DNA of 39,076 nt. It comes from Shewanella sp. MBTL60-112-B2 (lineage in GTDB: Bacteria > Pseudomonadota > Gammaproteobacteria > Enterobacterales > Shewanellaceae). The notes below the pieces were generated by a model that was given only the letters and a program-made list of their open reading frames with translations, had not been told where the DNA came from and searched no databases. The position numbers and the translations under genes were made by a program. Positions within the stretch are counted from its first letter, which is position 1. Every line of letters begins with the position of its first letter. The DNA lies in NCBI RefSeq assembly GCF_019655055.1, contig NZ_BPFA01000043.1, positions 1 through 39,076 of the forward strand, in the 5' to 3' direction. Below, in pieces: positions 15,548 through 24,319 of this stretch.

Positions 15548-16903
15548 ATGCGTTTTTGTAGTTTGATATGCTGTATCTGCTTGTGCTGTTTTAGCTTAGA
15601 GAGTTACGGCAATGAGCGACTAACACGTGCTCAAAATATGCTATACCAGCAGGTATCACTGATGGCCCTTGTCGAAACAGACGAGAAGTTTAATCAATAT
15701 AAGCAATTACTTTCTCAAAATAACCCATCAGCAGCAGACTTAATGAAAATTGAGGCCGATATCAGCGCATTTTGGCTTCAACGACACATCGCAATTAGAA
15801 GTTTAGAGTTAACTCAGCAAAATGATCCTTTAATAAGAGCGATGGCTCTCGAGCCACAATTAAATGGATATCTTGAGCTTCAGAATCGTATCCGTCATTT
15901 ACAGTGGTTGGCTGAGCAGGATTGGTGGCAGGTAATTGTTCTGGACCACTTAATCCGTCCGGGGGAGAGCGATCCCATTATTCCAATCGTTGCGAGGCGA
16001 TTATGGCTTCTTGGGGATGCAAGCAATGCAGCAACAGACTCTAATGAATTAAGCTCCTTTATTGTTGAAGCACTAAAGCGATTTCAGCTTCGTCATGGGC
16101 TAAAGGCTGACGCGGTAATAGGGCCTGAAACACTCAAGTGGCTCAATGTCACTCCTGCACAACGAGCCTCTATTCTGGCTGAAAATTATATTCAACGAGC
16201 TGAGTTTATGGCGCAAAGAGATGACCGCTTCCTTGTGATAAATATCCCAGCCTTTGAGATGGAGCTATTTGATCACGGTGAAGTCGAGCTGGTTTCTCGT
16301 GTGATAGTGGGTAAGCCTTATAGACCAACACCTATCATCAGTAGTTCGATTTCTAATGTGGTGATTAATCCAACTTGGCGTGTCCCTAAAAAAATCATGT
16401 ATAACGATCTTCTGCCTCAAGTGAGAAAAGATGGAAATTACATCTCGGAACGTAACTTTGATGTGTTTGATCGTAAAAATAATTTGGTTGTGAGAACTGC
16501 AGAGCAATGGAGCGATCTAGCGAAAGGACCGTTTCCCTTTACGTTTGTGCAGCGACCCGGTGTCAACAATACTCTGGGAAGATATAAGTTTTACTTTCCT
16601 AACGATTTTAGTGTCTATCTGCATGATACCTCTGATCCCGAATTGTTCCAGCGCAGTAATCGTGCGCTGTCTTCAGGCTGTATCAGAATTGAGAATGTAC
16701 AAGGCTTAGCTAATTGGATGGCTGCAAATTTAGTGAAAGACAAGCAAACATGGGTGGATAGGCATGCGGATAGAAGACGTACTCAGTGGTTTGCACTAAA
16801 CTCCTCGCTTAATGTTCATCTAGTATATTGGACTGCTTGGATAGATGATTCTAATCAAGCACAGTATAGAAATGACATCTATCAGCTGCAGGAGGGGACC
16901 TAG
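15548..16903 (+). CDS. ldtD: L,D-transpeptidase, YcbB/LdtD family
   Basis: 451 aa, exported. The N-terminal signal sequence is Cys-rich (residues about 1-22). A scaffold region, a peptidoglycan-binding-like helical part (KRFQLRHGLKADAVIGPETL) and a C-terminal YkuD catalytic domain follow. The active site shows H359 in YLHDTSD and C378 in SSGCIRIE. The family makes 3-3 (mDAP-mDAP) cross-links that bypass penicillin-binding proteins. The ATG at 15548 was chosen because GGGGG lies 5 nt upstream; the TTG at 15533 has none. It precedes mepK, as ycbB precedes ycbK in E. coli. E. coli LdtD is longer (about 615 aa), so the N-terminal part is reduced here. Confidence 0.9.
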   Translation: MRFCSLICCICLCCFSLESYGNERLTRAQNMLYQQVSLMALVETDEKFNQYKQLLSQNNPSAADLMKIEADISAFWLQRHIAIRSLELTQQNDPLIRAMALEPQLNGYLELQNRIRHLQWLAEQDWWQVIVLDHLIRPGESDPIIPIVARRLWLLGDASNAATDSNELSSFIVEALKRFQLRHGLKADAVIGPETLKWLNVTPAQRASILAENYIQRAEFMAQRDDRFLVINIPAFEMELFDHGEVELVSRVIVGKPYRPTPIISSSISNVVINPTWRVPKKIMYNDLLPQVRKDGNYISERNFDVFDRKNNLVVRTAEQWSDLAKGPFPFTFVQRPGVNNTLGRYKFYFPNDFSVYLHDTSDPELFQRSNRALSSGCIRIENVQGLANWMAANLVKDKQTWVDRHADRRRTQWFALNSSLNVHLVYWTAWIDDSNQAQYRNDIYQLQEGT

Positions 16904-17033
16904 TATAGGGGGAATAGCAAAAATCAAAGACTTATAAAGTAGTTGTTACTAATTTAGTCTGATTGCTTGCATTCTATCATTTGACGGGGTAATTTCCCTG
17001 CCACTTGTTGGAAAAGTAGTCAGTGGTGTAAGT

Positions 17034-17582
17034 GTGTCAGTAGTATGTTCCTCGCGTAGACAGTTATTATTAGGATTAGGTGGTGTTGCAATGTTTTCTA
17101 TGTTGCCATCTAAAGCTCAAGCAAGTCGTTCAACTAAAGGGGTTAGGAGTTTAGGTTTTTATAACCGCCATACAGGTGAACGCGGGCAAGGAAGCTACTG
17201 GGTAGATGGTGATTATCAAAGTGAAATTTTGACTGACTTTAGTCAGGTTCTTCGTGACCATCGTCAAAATGAATCAGCACCAATGGATAAGCGCTTATTC
17301 GATTTTGCTTTCCAATTAAGAGAGTCGTTGAGCTTTGAAGATGATTTACACGTGATATCGGGTTATCGTTCACCTAAAACAAACGCCATGCTAGCAAATA
17401 AAAGTAGCGGGGTTGCTAAGAAAAGTTACCATATGAAAGGTATGGCATTAGATCTTGCACTTCCCGGGGTCAAGCTTGCTCATATTAGAGAAGCAGCAAT
17501 GGAATTAAAGCTCGGCGGCGTTGGCTATTACCCTAATTCAGGCTTTATTCATATTGATACCGGGCCTGTCAGATCTTGGTAA
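17034..17582 (+). CDS. mepK: murein endopeptidase MepK (DUF882, M15-like)
   Basis: 182 aa. A Tat-type signal (SSRRQLLLGLGG, twin Arg at the N-terminus) suggests folded export to the periplasm. Zinc-site residues H133, D140 (SYHMKGMALDL) and H173 (HIDTG) are in place, numbered as in E. coli MepK. The family cleaves mDAP-mDAP 3-3 cross-links. The start is GTG at 17034, giving MSVVCSSRRQ. It lies 130 bp after ldtD on the same strand, so the maker and cutter of 3-3 links are neighbours. Confidence 0.92.
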   Translation: MSVVCSSRRQLLLGLGGVAMFSMLPSKAQASRSTKGVRSLGFYNRHTGERGQGSYWVDGDYQSEILTDFSQVLRDHRQNESAPMDKRLFDFAFQLRESLSFEDDLHVISGYRSPKTNAMLANKSSGVAKKSYHMKGMALDLALPGVKLAHIREAAMELKLGGVGYYPNSGFIHIDTGPVRSW

Positions 17583-17624
17583 TAGCTTAAGTAAACAAAG
17601 TTAATCTGAGTGGTTTGATAAACT

Positions 17625-17653
17625 TTGTGAATAGACAATTTCTGTGCTAGAAT
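17625..17653 (+). promoter_or_regulatory. rplY promoter
   Basis: TTGTGA (17625-17630), a 17-nt spacer and TAGAAT (17648-17653) with an upstream TGTGC (extended -10 like). A GC-rich TCCGCCCGC follows, as at ribosomal protein promoters. The leader is about 70 nt and U-rich. Confidence 0.7.
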
Positions 17654-17731
17654 CCGCCCGCTTTTAGCAAGTCATGGTTGGTCGAAAATCGTGACTATTT
17701 ATTTTATATATTTTTATTAAGTGAGTTAAAT

Positions 17732-18019
17732 ATGTCTTACACTATCGCTGCACAAGTTCGTACTGAAATCGGGAAAGGTTCGAGCCGCCGCCTACGTCAC
17801 GCGAGCAAAGTTCCTGGTGTTATCTATGGTCCAGGTCAAGAAGCTATCTCTATTGTTTTTGAACACAAAGATATCATCAACATTCAAGAGAACCAAGATT
17901 TCTACACTTCTGAGCTAACTATCGCTCTAGAAGGTAAAGAAGTTAAAGTTCGCGTTCAAGACATGCAACGCCACGCGTTCAAGCCAATGATTGAACACGT
18001 TGACTTCAAATTCGCTTAA
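17732..18019 (+). CDS. rplY: 50S ribosomal protein L25 (short form)
   Basis: 95 aa, the E. coli-type L25 that binds 5S rRNA and lacks the C-terminal CTC extension. Hallmarks are the basic KGSSRRLR near the N-terminus, VPGVIYG, and the end QRHAFKPMIEHVDF. The ATG at 17732 has a GTGAG upstream. The longer in-frame ORF from 17678 would cover the leader. It has its own promoter and terminator. Codon use looks more biased than that of its neighbours, as expected. Confidence 0.95.
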   Translation: MSYTIAAQVRTEIGKGSSRRLRHASKVPGVIYGPGQEAISIVFEHKDIINIQENQDFYTSELTIALEGKEVKVRVQDMQRHAFKPMIEHVDFKFA

Positions 18020-18038
18020 TTTTTTAAGTTGATTTGAT

Positions 18039-18066
18039 AAAAGCGCCTATATTAGGCGCTTTTTTT
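18039..18066. terminator. bidirectional terminator between rplY and spoVR
   Basis: Stem AAAAGCGCCTA/TAGGCGCTTTT with loop TAT. T-runs follow on both strands, serving the convergent rplY and spoVR transcripts. Confidence 0.9.
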
Positions 18067-18097
18067 ATGTCTACAGTTAACCGGCTTGGGGTTTTGT

Positions 18098-19612
18098 TTA
18101 AGCGTCGGTTTTTTCTGGGCAAGATGAAATGATTTGCGATTTATTTTCATCACTTTGCTCAAGTTTTACATCAAAGCCCCATAGTCGATGCAGGTGTTTA
18201 ACGACTTCATGGCAAGTGTCTGCCAGAGGGATCCTATCGTTAGGTATATATCTTAAGGTAATTGAACGGTCGCCAGTGACATCAACATTCTGCACCTGAA
18301 TATTTGGCTCCAAGTTTGACAGGTTGTATTGCTGGGAAAGTTTTTGCCTAATTTCTTTATACCCCTCTTCATCGTGAATTGCCGAAACACTAATATGATT
18401 TTTTCTGTCATCATCTAACACAGAGAAAAGCTTAAACTGCCTCATGATATTAGGCGATAAATATTGGCTAATAAAACTTTCATCTTTAAAGTTTTCCATA
18501 GCAAAATGTAACGTGGTGAGCCAATCGCTTCCGGCAATTTCTGGAAACCACTCTTTATCTTCTTCAGTTGGATTTTCACAGATCCTTCTAATATCAACAA
18601 ACATATTAAAGCCTAAAGCATAGGGGTTAATACCACTGTAATGAGGACTGTTGTAGTTAGGCTGCGCCACTACGTTAGTATGGCTTTGTAAAAATTCAAG
18701 CATAAAACGTTCTGTCACTAACCCCTCATCATATAGGTGATTGAGAATGGTATAGTGCCAAAATGTAGCCCAGCCCTCATTCATAACTTGGGTTTGTTTT
18801 TGTGGGTAGAAGTACTGGCCCATTTTTCTCACAATTCGCACTATTTCACGCTGCCAAGGCTCAAGCAGAGGCGCATTTTTTTCTATAAAGTAAAGAATGT
18901 TTTCTTGTGGCTCAGAGGGAAAGTGTTTTGTCTCTTCTTGTGCCTCTTCTTGCGGAAGATCTGGAATTGTACGCCATAGCTCATTAACTTGGCTTTGAAG
19001 ATATGCTTCTCTATCTTTTTGGCGCATTTTCTCTTCTTTAAATGAGATCTCACTTGGGCGCTTATATCGGTCTACACCGTAACTCATAAGCGCATGACAA
19101 GAATCGATGATACTCTCTACTTTATCAATACCGTAAAGCTCCTCACACTCGCTAATATAGTTTTTAGCGAAAACTAAATAGTCAATAATTGAGCTTGCGT
19201 CGGTCCAGGTTTTAAAAAGATAGTTACCTTTAAAAAAACTATTGTGCCCAAAACTCGCATGAGCCATTACTAGAGCTTGCATCGTAATAGTGTTTTCTTC
19301 CATTAGATAGGCAATACAAGGATCTGAGTTAATAACAATTTCATAAGCTAACCCCATTTGACCACGTTTATAACCTTGTTCAGTCTCGATAAAGCGCTTG
19401 CCGAAAGACCAATGGGTATAACCAATAGGCATACCTATGCCTGCATAGGCGTCCATCATCTGCTCTGCGGTAATGACTTCAATTTGATTGGGGTAGGCAT
19501 CTAAACGGTAAAACTCTGCCACCCGTTCAATTTCGGTTAGATAGGTTTGCAATAATTCGAAGTTCCAATCAGGACCATCGTCTAATGGTGTTCTCTTTTT
19601 TGGATTGTCCAT
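18098..19612 (-). CDS. SpoVR family protein (YcgB-like)
   Basis: 504 aa, about the length of E. coli YcgB. Named after Bacillus SpoVR (spore cortex), but in proteobacteria it is co-regulated with the PrkA kinase module. Conserved stretches include PDWNFELLQTY near the N-terminus, GMPIGYTHWSFGK, NSDPCIAYLMEENT, MNEGWATFWHYTI and LGFNMFVDIRRI. The His/Glu-rich motifs suggest a metal site, which is inference. Last gene of the prkA-yeaH-spoVR operon (9 bp after yeaH). It starts at the ATG at 19612 with a GGGGGCGATT-type Shine-Dalgarno. Biochemical activity unknown. Confidence 0.92.
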   Translation of the reverse strand: MDNPKKRTPLDDGPDWNFELLQTYLTEIERVAEFYRLDAYPNQIEVITAEQMMDAYAGIGMPIGYTHWSFGKRFIETEQGYKRGQMGLAYEIVINSDPCIAYLMEENTITMQALVMAHASFGHNSFFKGNYLFKTWTDASSIIDYLVFAKNYISECEELYGIDKVESIIDSCHALMSYGVDRYKRPSEISFKEEKMRQKDREAYLQSQVNELWRTIPDLPQEEAQEETKHFPSEPQENILYFIEKNAPLLEPWQREIVRIVRKMGQYFYPQKQTQVMNEGWATFWHYTILNHLYDEGLVTERFMLEFLQSHTNVVAQPNYNSPHYSGINPYALGFNMFVDIRRICENPTEEDKEWFPEIAGSDWLTTLHFAMENFKDESFISQYLSPNIMRQFKLFSVLDDDRKNHISVSAIHDEEGYKEIRQKLSQQYNLSNLEPNIQVQNVDVTGDRSITLRYIPNDRIPLADTCHEVVKHLHRLWGFDVKLEQSDENKSQIISSCPEKTDA

Positions 19613-19621
19613 AATCGCCCC

Positions 19622-20890
19622 CTAAACAGCTTGTTTTTTAAATAACTCTCTAAATACCGGGTATATGTCTTCAGCTTGTTTTATATGTTGCACGGCAATA
19701 TTACTGTGTGATTTTTGTAGGTCTTCATATTCGCGCCAAAGTGTTTGATGGGCGCGGTTAGTGATCTCTATATAACTAAAGTAGCGAACAACGGGGAGTA
19801 ACTGTTTTTCTAAGATATCGTGACAAGAGGGGGAGTCATCGGCCCAATTATCTCCGTCAGATGCCTGAGCGGCATAGATATTCCATTCATTCTCTGGGTA
19901 ACGCTCCTTTTGTATTTCATGCATTAACTTAAGTGCACTTGATACTATGGTGCCACCCGTTTCTTGAGAGTAGAAAAACTCATGCTCATCAACTTCTTTG
20001 GCTTGGGTGTGATGGCGGATATACACAACTTCTAGGTTCTTGTAGGTTCTAGTTAAAAACAGATAAAGAAGTATATAGAAGCGTTTCGCCATATCTTTAG
20101 TTGCTTGATCCATGGAACCAGATACATCCATTAAGCAAAACATAACAGCTTGACTAGAAGGGACTTCACGTTTAGCGAAATTGTTATAGCGTAAGTCGAA
20201 GGTATCGATAAACGGGACTCTTTTAATACGCTGTTTTAAGTCGACAATCTCTTCCTTGAGCGCCAAGATCCGTTCGGCCTGTGATCCAGGTGTATTTTCT
20301 AGTTGTGAAAGTTCCTCCTCAAGAGACTTCAATTTAGCCTTCTTGCTTGAGGTCATAGCCGTTCGTCTAGCAAGCGATGAACGAAGTGACCGAACAATAT
20401 TAATATTGGCTGGTACGCCATCATTAGTGAAACCGGCTCTGTACACCTGATATTCAACTAACTTATTTAAACGATTGTTTTGCAGATTTGGCAGTTCTAA
20501 ATCTTCAAATAATAGTTCTAAATACTCATCTTTTGAGATCTCAAACACAAAGTCATCTTGGCCTTCACCTGAATCAGAAGCTTCACCTTGCCCCGCACCT
20601 TGACCTTGCCCTGAAGGGGGACGTTCAATTTGATCGCCGCGAGCAAATTTATCATTACCTGGGTGGACGCGTTCGCGTACACCACCATTACCATGATGAA
20701 AAGTGGGTTCTCCGATATCTCGAGTCGGAATACTGATTTTTTCACCCTTATCGACATCGGTAACACTTCGGTGGGTGACCGCATCACTAACGGCTTTTTT
20801 AATCTGCTTTTTATAGCGGTTAATAAAGCGCTGTCTATTTACGGTACTTTTTCCCTTAGAATTAAGCCTTCTATCAATGAAACTTGTCAT
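19622..20890 (-). CDS. yeaH: YeaH/YhbH family VWA protein (DUF444)
   Basis: 422 aa. The N-terminal FIDRRLNSKGKSTVNRQRF matches E. coli YeaH. A Gly/Gln-rich acidic linker lies at about 90-115. A von Willebrand A-type domain with a MIDAS-like motif DVSGSMD (about 246-252) and SQETGGTIVSSAL follows. The ATG at 20890 was chosen because AGGAGG ends 5 nt before it. An in-frame GTG at 20896 would abut the Shine-Dalgarno. It is 50 bp after prkA. In enterobacteria yeaG and yeaH are co-expressed under nitrogen and stationary-phase stress, probably as a kinase and its partner. Confidence 0.93.
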   Translation of the reverse strand: MTSFIDRRLNSKGKSTVNRQRFINRYKKQIKKAVSDAVTHRSVTDVDKGEKISIPTRDIGEPTFHHGNGGVRERVHPGNDKFARGDQIERPPSGQGQGAGQGEASDSGEGQDDFVFEISKDEYLELLFEDLELPNLQNNRLNKLVEYQVYRAGFTNDGVPANINIVRSLRSSLARRTAMTSSKKAKLKSLEEELSQLENTPGSQAERILALKEEIVDLKQRIKRVPFIDTFDLRYNNFAKREVPSSQAVMFCLMDVSGSMDQATKDMAKRFYILLYLFLTRTYKNLEVVYIRHHTQAKEVDEHEFFYSQETGGTIVSSALKLMHEIQKERYPENEWNIYAAQASDGDNWADDSPSCHDILEKQLLPVVRYFSYIEITNRAHQTLWREYEDLQKSHSNIAVQHIKQAEDIYPVFRELFKKQAV

Positions 20891-20940
20891 GCGCACCTCC
20901 TAGCCAAATAGAAGGGGAGAGGATCTCCCCCTTGGGCTTT

Positions 20941-22875
20941 TTAAGAAGACTTTCTTACTCTCAAATACCATTCTGAAAGTAGTCTTACTTGTTTTTGGGT
21001 GTAGCCTTTTTCCATCATACGATTGACGAAGTCATCATGCTTACGTTGGTCGTCTGTAGAGGTTTTGCCATTGAAAGAGATGACCGGTAAAAGGTCTTCA
21101 GTATTTGAGAACATTTTCTTCTCGATGACGGTTCTGAGCTTCTCGTAACTTGTCCATAAAGGGTTAGTCCCTTCGTTGTTTGCACGAGCACGTAATACAA
21201 AGTTAACTATTTCATTTCTGAAATCTTTTGGATTACTGATCCCAGCTGGTTTTTCGATTTTTTCTAACTCAGAATTTAGAGCGGCTCTATCGAAAAGCTG
21301 ACCGGTTTCAGGATCGCGATACTCTTGATCTTGGATCCAGAAGTCTGCATAAATAACATAGCGGTCAAAAATATTCTGTCCATATTCAGAGTAAGACTCT
21401 AAATAGGCAGTTTGGATCTCTTTACCTATAAATTCTACATACTTAGGAATGAGGTAACCTTTTAAAAACTCAAGATATCGCTCAGCCATTTCGCTCGGGA
21501 ATTGCTCTTGTTCAATTTGACGTTCTAAGACATAAAACAAATGAACAGGATTAGCAGCAATCTCGGTATGATCAAAGTTAAAGACTCTAGAAAGGATCTT
21601 GAATGCAAAACGAGTTGACAAGCCCTGCATACCTTCATCTACGCCAGCATAATCGCGGTATTCTTGATAGGATTTAGCTTTAGGATCGGTATCCTTCAAA
21701 CTTTCCCCGTCATATACACGCATTTTGGAATAAATAGAGGAGTTCTCTGGAGCAATAACCCTAGATAGGACACTAAATTGAGCCAAGGTTTCTAATGTAC
21801 CTGGTGCGCAGGGGGTATTAGCCAGTTCTGAATTTGCCAATAGCTTTTGGTAAATTTTGACTTCTTTCGACATTCTGAGACAGTAGGGGACTTTGACTAT
21901 ATAGACTCGGTCCAAAAATGCTTCATTTGTCTTATTATTTCTAAATGTAGTCCACTCAGACTCGTTAGAGTGAGCGAGAATAATGCCACTAAAGGGCAAC
22001 GCAGATAGCCCCTCTGTACCATTATAATTACCCTCCTGGGTAGCGGTTAACAGAGGATGTAAAACTTTAATTGGCGCCTTAAACATCTCGACGAATTCCA
22101 TCAAACCTTGGTTAGCACGGCACAAGGCACCAGAGTATGAGTAGGCATCAGCATCATGCTGGGCAAAGTGCTCTAATTGTCTAATATCGACCTTACCCAC
22201 CAATGAAGAAATATCCTGATTATTTTCATCACCAGGCTCTGTTTTTGCGATGGCTAACTGATCGAGAATCGATGGATAGACTTTGACGACTTTAAACTTG
22301 GAGATATCACCCCCAAACTCATGCAGGCGTTTAACTGCCCAAGGAGACATAATGGTTTTAAGGTAACGATCTGGAATATTGTATTCTTGCTTAAGAATAT
22401 CGCCATCTTCATCGATATTAAATAGACAGAATGGATGGTCGTTAACAGGGCTGCGAACCCCATCTGCGGTAAGTACATAAACGGGCACGTTTTGCATTAG
22501 TGCTTTTAGTTTTTCAGCAAGTGATGATTTACCACCGCCGACGGGGCCGAGTAAATAAAGGATCTGTTTTGATTCCTCTAAGCCCTGAGCTGAGTGCTTT
22601 AGATAAGCAACTATCTGCTCTATGGCTTCCTCCATGCCGTAAAAATCTTTAAATGCTGGATAACGTGATATAAGACGATTAGAGAATAATCGACTTAGAA
22701 CAGGATCTTTAGATGTATCGACGAGTTCGGGTTCACCGATCGCCATTAATAAGCGCTCAGCCGCCGAAGCGTAAGCACTCCTGTCTTTTTTACAGATAGC
22801 TAAGAAGTCTTCTAATGAATACTCTTCATCAAGCTTCTTCTCATAGCGCTGTTGGTAATGCTCAAATATACTCAT
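20941..22875 (-). CDS. prkA: PrkA family serine protein kinase (YeaG)
   Basis: 644 aa, the same length as E. coli YeaG. An AAA-type N-terminal domain has Walker A GPVGGGKSSLAE (about residues 110-121). A C-terminal domain resembling Hanks kinases in PrkA proteins follows. The family is reported as a serine kinase and may also work as an AAA machine. The ATG at 22875 (MSIFEHYQQRYEKKLDEEYS) was chosen from family N-termini, with AGGGGG upstream. A 14-residue in-frame extension is not conserved. First gene of the operon. The leader carries competing inverted repeats (22901-22935) and a duplicated AATAGTTGCA (22995-23019). Confidence 0.95.
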   Translation of the reverse strand: MSIFEHYQQRYEKKLDEEYSLEDFLAICKKDRSAYASAAERLLMAIGEPELVDTSKDPVLSRLFSNRLISRYPAFKDFYGMEEAIEQIVAYLKHSAQGLEESKQILYLLGPVGGGKSSLAEKLKALMQNVPVYVLTADGVRSPVNDHPFCLFNIDEDGDILKQEYNIPDRYLKTIMSPWAVKRLHEFGGDISKFKVVKVYPSILDQLAIAKTEPGDENNQDISSLVGKVDIRQLEHFAQHDADAYSYSGALCRANQGLMEFVEMFKAPIKVLHPLLTATQEGNYNGTEGLSALPFSGIILAHSNESEWTTFRNNKTNEAFLDRVYIVKVPYCLRMSKEVKIYQKLLANSELANTPCAPGTLETLAQFSVLSRVIAPENSSIYSKMRVYDGESLKDTDPKAKSYQEYRDYAGVDEGMQGLSTRFAFKILSRVFNFDHTEIAANPVHLFYVLERQIEQEQFPSEMAERYLEFLKGYLIPKYVEFIGKEIQTAYLESYSEYGQNIFDRYVIYADFWIQDQEYRDPETGQLFDRAALNSELEKIEKPAGISNPKDFRNEIVNFVLRARANNEGTNPLWTSYEKLRTVIEKKMFSNTEDLLPVISFNGKTSTDDQRKHDDFVNRMMEKGYTQKQVRLLSEWYLRVRKSS

Positions 22876-22900
22876 AATCGGCCCCCTGAAACGCAAAATT

Positions 22901-22935
22901 GGTAAGATAGGAGGCAAAAAAACTTACCTCCTACC
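22901..22935 (-). promoter_or_regulatory. competing hairpins in the prkA leader
   Basis: In the prkA direction, GGTAGGAGGTAAG is followed, after a T-rich gap, by CCTCCTATCTTACC. TAGGAGG can pair with CCTCCTA, or GGTAAG with CTTACC, but the two pairings overlap. It lies 26-60 nt before the ATG. Confidence 0.45.
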
Positions 22936-22994
22936 TTTAATGTTAGACGTTAAATGAGACCTGTGTTGTAAAAAACCAAATAAAAACAATAAGA

Positions 22995-23019
22995 AATAGT
23001 TGCATTTGCAATAGTTGCA
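22995..23019. repeat. direct repeat AATAGTTGCA upstream of prkA
   Basis: AATAGTTGCA occurs at 22995-23004 and again at 23010-23019, 15 bp apart. Two sites on nearly the same DNA face could bind a regulator. No known box is recognised. Confidence 0.4.
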
Positions 23020-23051
23020 GTTGATAAGAAATTTAGCCATTTTAAAAAATG

Positions 23052-23079
23052 TAATAAAAAAGGAGCCCTAAGGCTCCTT
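23052..23079 (-). terminator. sodB terminator
   Basis: On the minus strand, stem AAGGAGCC/GGCTCCTT with loop TTAG is followed by TTTTATTA, 25-50 bp past the sodB stop. Confidence 0.85.
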
Positions 23080-23103
23080 ATTCATTTCTAGGATATTAAC
23101 TGA

Positions 23104-23688
23104 TTAAGCGGTGAAGTTTGCGTTCACAAAATCCCAGTTAACTAATTCCCAGAAGTGCGCTAAATAATCTGGACGCACGTTACGGTAGTCGATGTAGTAA
23201 GCGTGTTCCCACACGTCAACAGTCATGATTGGTGTAACACCTTCATCTGTCAGTGGAGTCGCCGCATTGCTAGTGTTTACGATTGCAACACTACCGTCTG
23301 CATTTTTTACAAGCCATGTCCAAGCGCTACCGAAGTTGTTTACTGCAGAATCGGTAAACTGTGCCTTGAATGCTTCAAATGAACCAAAGGCAGCAACGAT
23401 AGCTTCTGCTACTGGGCCAGTTGCTTCACCGCCACCATTTGGTGATAGACAGTTCCAGTAGAAAGTGTGATTCCAGATTTGAGCTGCGTTGTTAAAGATA
23501 CCACCAGTAGAGGTCTTGATGATCTCTTCTAGGCTCTTTTGCTCAAGTTCTGTACCTTCAACTAAACCGTTAAGCTTAACAACGTAAGTGTTGTGATGCT
23601 TACCGTAATGAAAATTAATTGTTTCTTCCGAGATGTGTGGCTCAAGTGCGTTCTTTGCGTAAGGTAATGCTGGTAATTCAAAAGCCAT
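23104..23688 (-). CDS. sodB: superoxide dismutase (Fe type)
   Basis: 194 aa cytoplasmic enzyme turning superoxide into peroxide and oxygen. Metal ligands fit the Fe/Mn family: H27 (NFHYGKHHNTYV), the His of NHTFYW (about 74), and Asp and His in DVWEHAYYID (about 157 and 161). The pattern GGIFNNAAQIWNHTFYW is the iron-type signature. GGAG sits 7 nt before the ATG. It is divergent from grxD, with 225 bp between them. Confidence 0.96.
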   Translation of the reverse strand: MAFELPALPYAKNALEPHISEETINFHYGKHHNTYVVKLNGLVEGTELEQKSLEEIIKTSTGGIFNNAAQIWNHTFYWNCLSPNGGGEATGPVAEAIVAAFGSFEAFKAQFTDSAVNNFGSAWTWLVKNADGSVAIVNTSNAATPLTDEGVTPIMTVDVWEHAYYIDYRNVRPDYLAHFWELVNWDFVNANFTA

Positions 23689-23913
23689 TTGTTTTCTCCG
23701 TTAACTCTGGTTTGTTATTTTGTGCGTTCTTGCTCACTGCGGAACATTTTACCTAATAAACTTGTGAAGTGTATCATTGTTTATTCAAAATGAGCGATTA
23801 ACTTAATCGATTATTTCTATTAGTTATTACCCCTTTAAAAAGTAGGTTTTTGTTCTGCTAAATACTGACGTACAATGGAGTGAATGTAATGATGTTTTAA
23901 TCAGGAATGAAAA

Positions 23914-24255
23914 ATGGAAACTGTAGAAAAAATCAAGCAGCAAATTGCCGAAAATCCAATTATCGTTTATATGAAGGGCTCACCAAAGTTACCAAGCTGT
24001 GGTTTTTCATCTCAGGTCGCGCAGATCATGATTAACTGCGAAGAGCAATTTGCTTTCGTTGATATCCTTCAGCACCCTGATATCCGTGCCGAACTACCAA
24101 AATATGCTAACTGGCCAACTTTTCCTCAATTATGGATTGAAGGTGAATTGATCGGTGGTTGTGACATCCTGACTGAAATGTACCAGAAGGGGGAGTTACA
24201 GACTCTTATTACTGAAACAGCTGCTAAATATAAGACTGAAGACGATCAAGCTTAA
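23914..24255 (+). CDS. grxD: monothiol glutaredoxin 4
   Basis: 113 aa. Carries the CGFS motif (C29) in SPKLPSCGFSSQ and the conserved WPTFPQLWIEGELIGGCDI. The family transfers and stores [2Fe-2S] clusters, often with BolA. Length is normal. The ATG has AGGAATGAAAA upstream. sodB and grxD are also close together in E. coli, so the pairing of superoxide defence with Fe-S repair is conserved. Confidence 0.95.
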   Translation: METVEKIKQQIAENPIIVYMKGSPKLPSCGFSSQVAQIMINCEEQFAFVDILQHPDIRAELPKYANWPTFPQLWIEGELIGGCDILTEMYQKGELQTLITETAAKYKTEDDQA

Positions 24256-24280
24256 GCTTCTTTTGTTATAATTTGTAGCG

Positions 24281-24307
24281 AAAAAAAGCCCCTATTGGGG
24301 CTTTTTT
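24281..24307. terminator. bidirectional terminator between grxD and uraA
   Basis: Stem AAAAAAGCCCC/GGGGCTTTTTT with loop TATT. A- and T-runs on both sides suit both convergent genes. Confidence 0.9.
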
Positions 24308-24319
24308 ATTTAATAGCAA

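Noticed and set aside
20518..20787. Minus-strand 89-codon frame inside yeaH
   Set aside because: It is another reading frame of yeaH without a ribosome-binding site. The Gly/Gln-rich linker keeps several frames open by composition.
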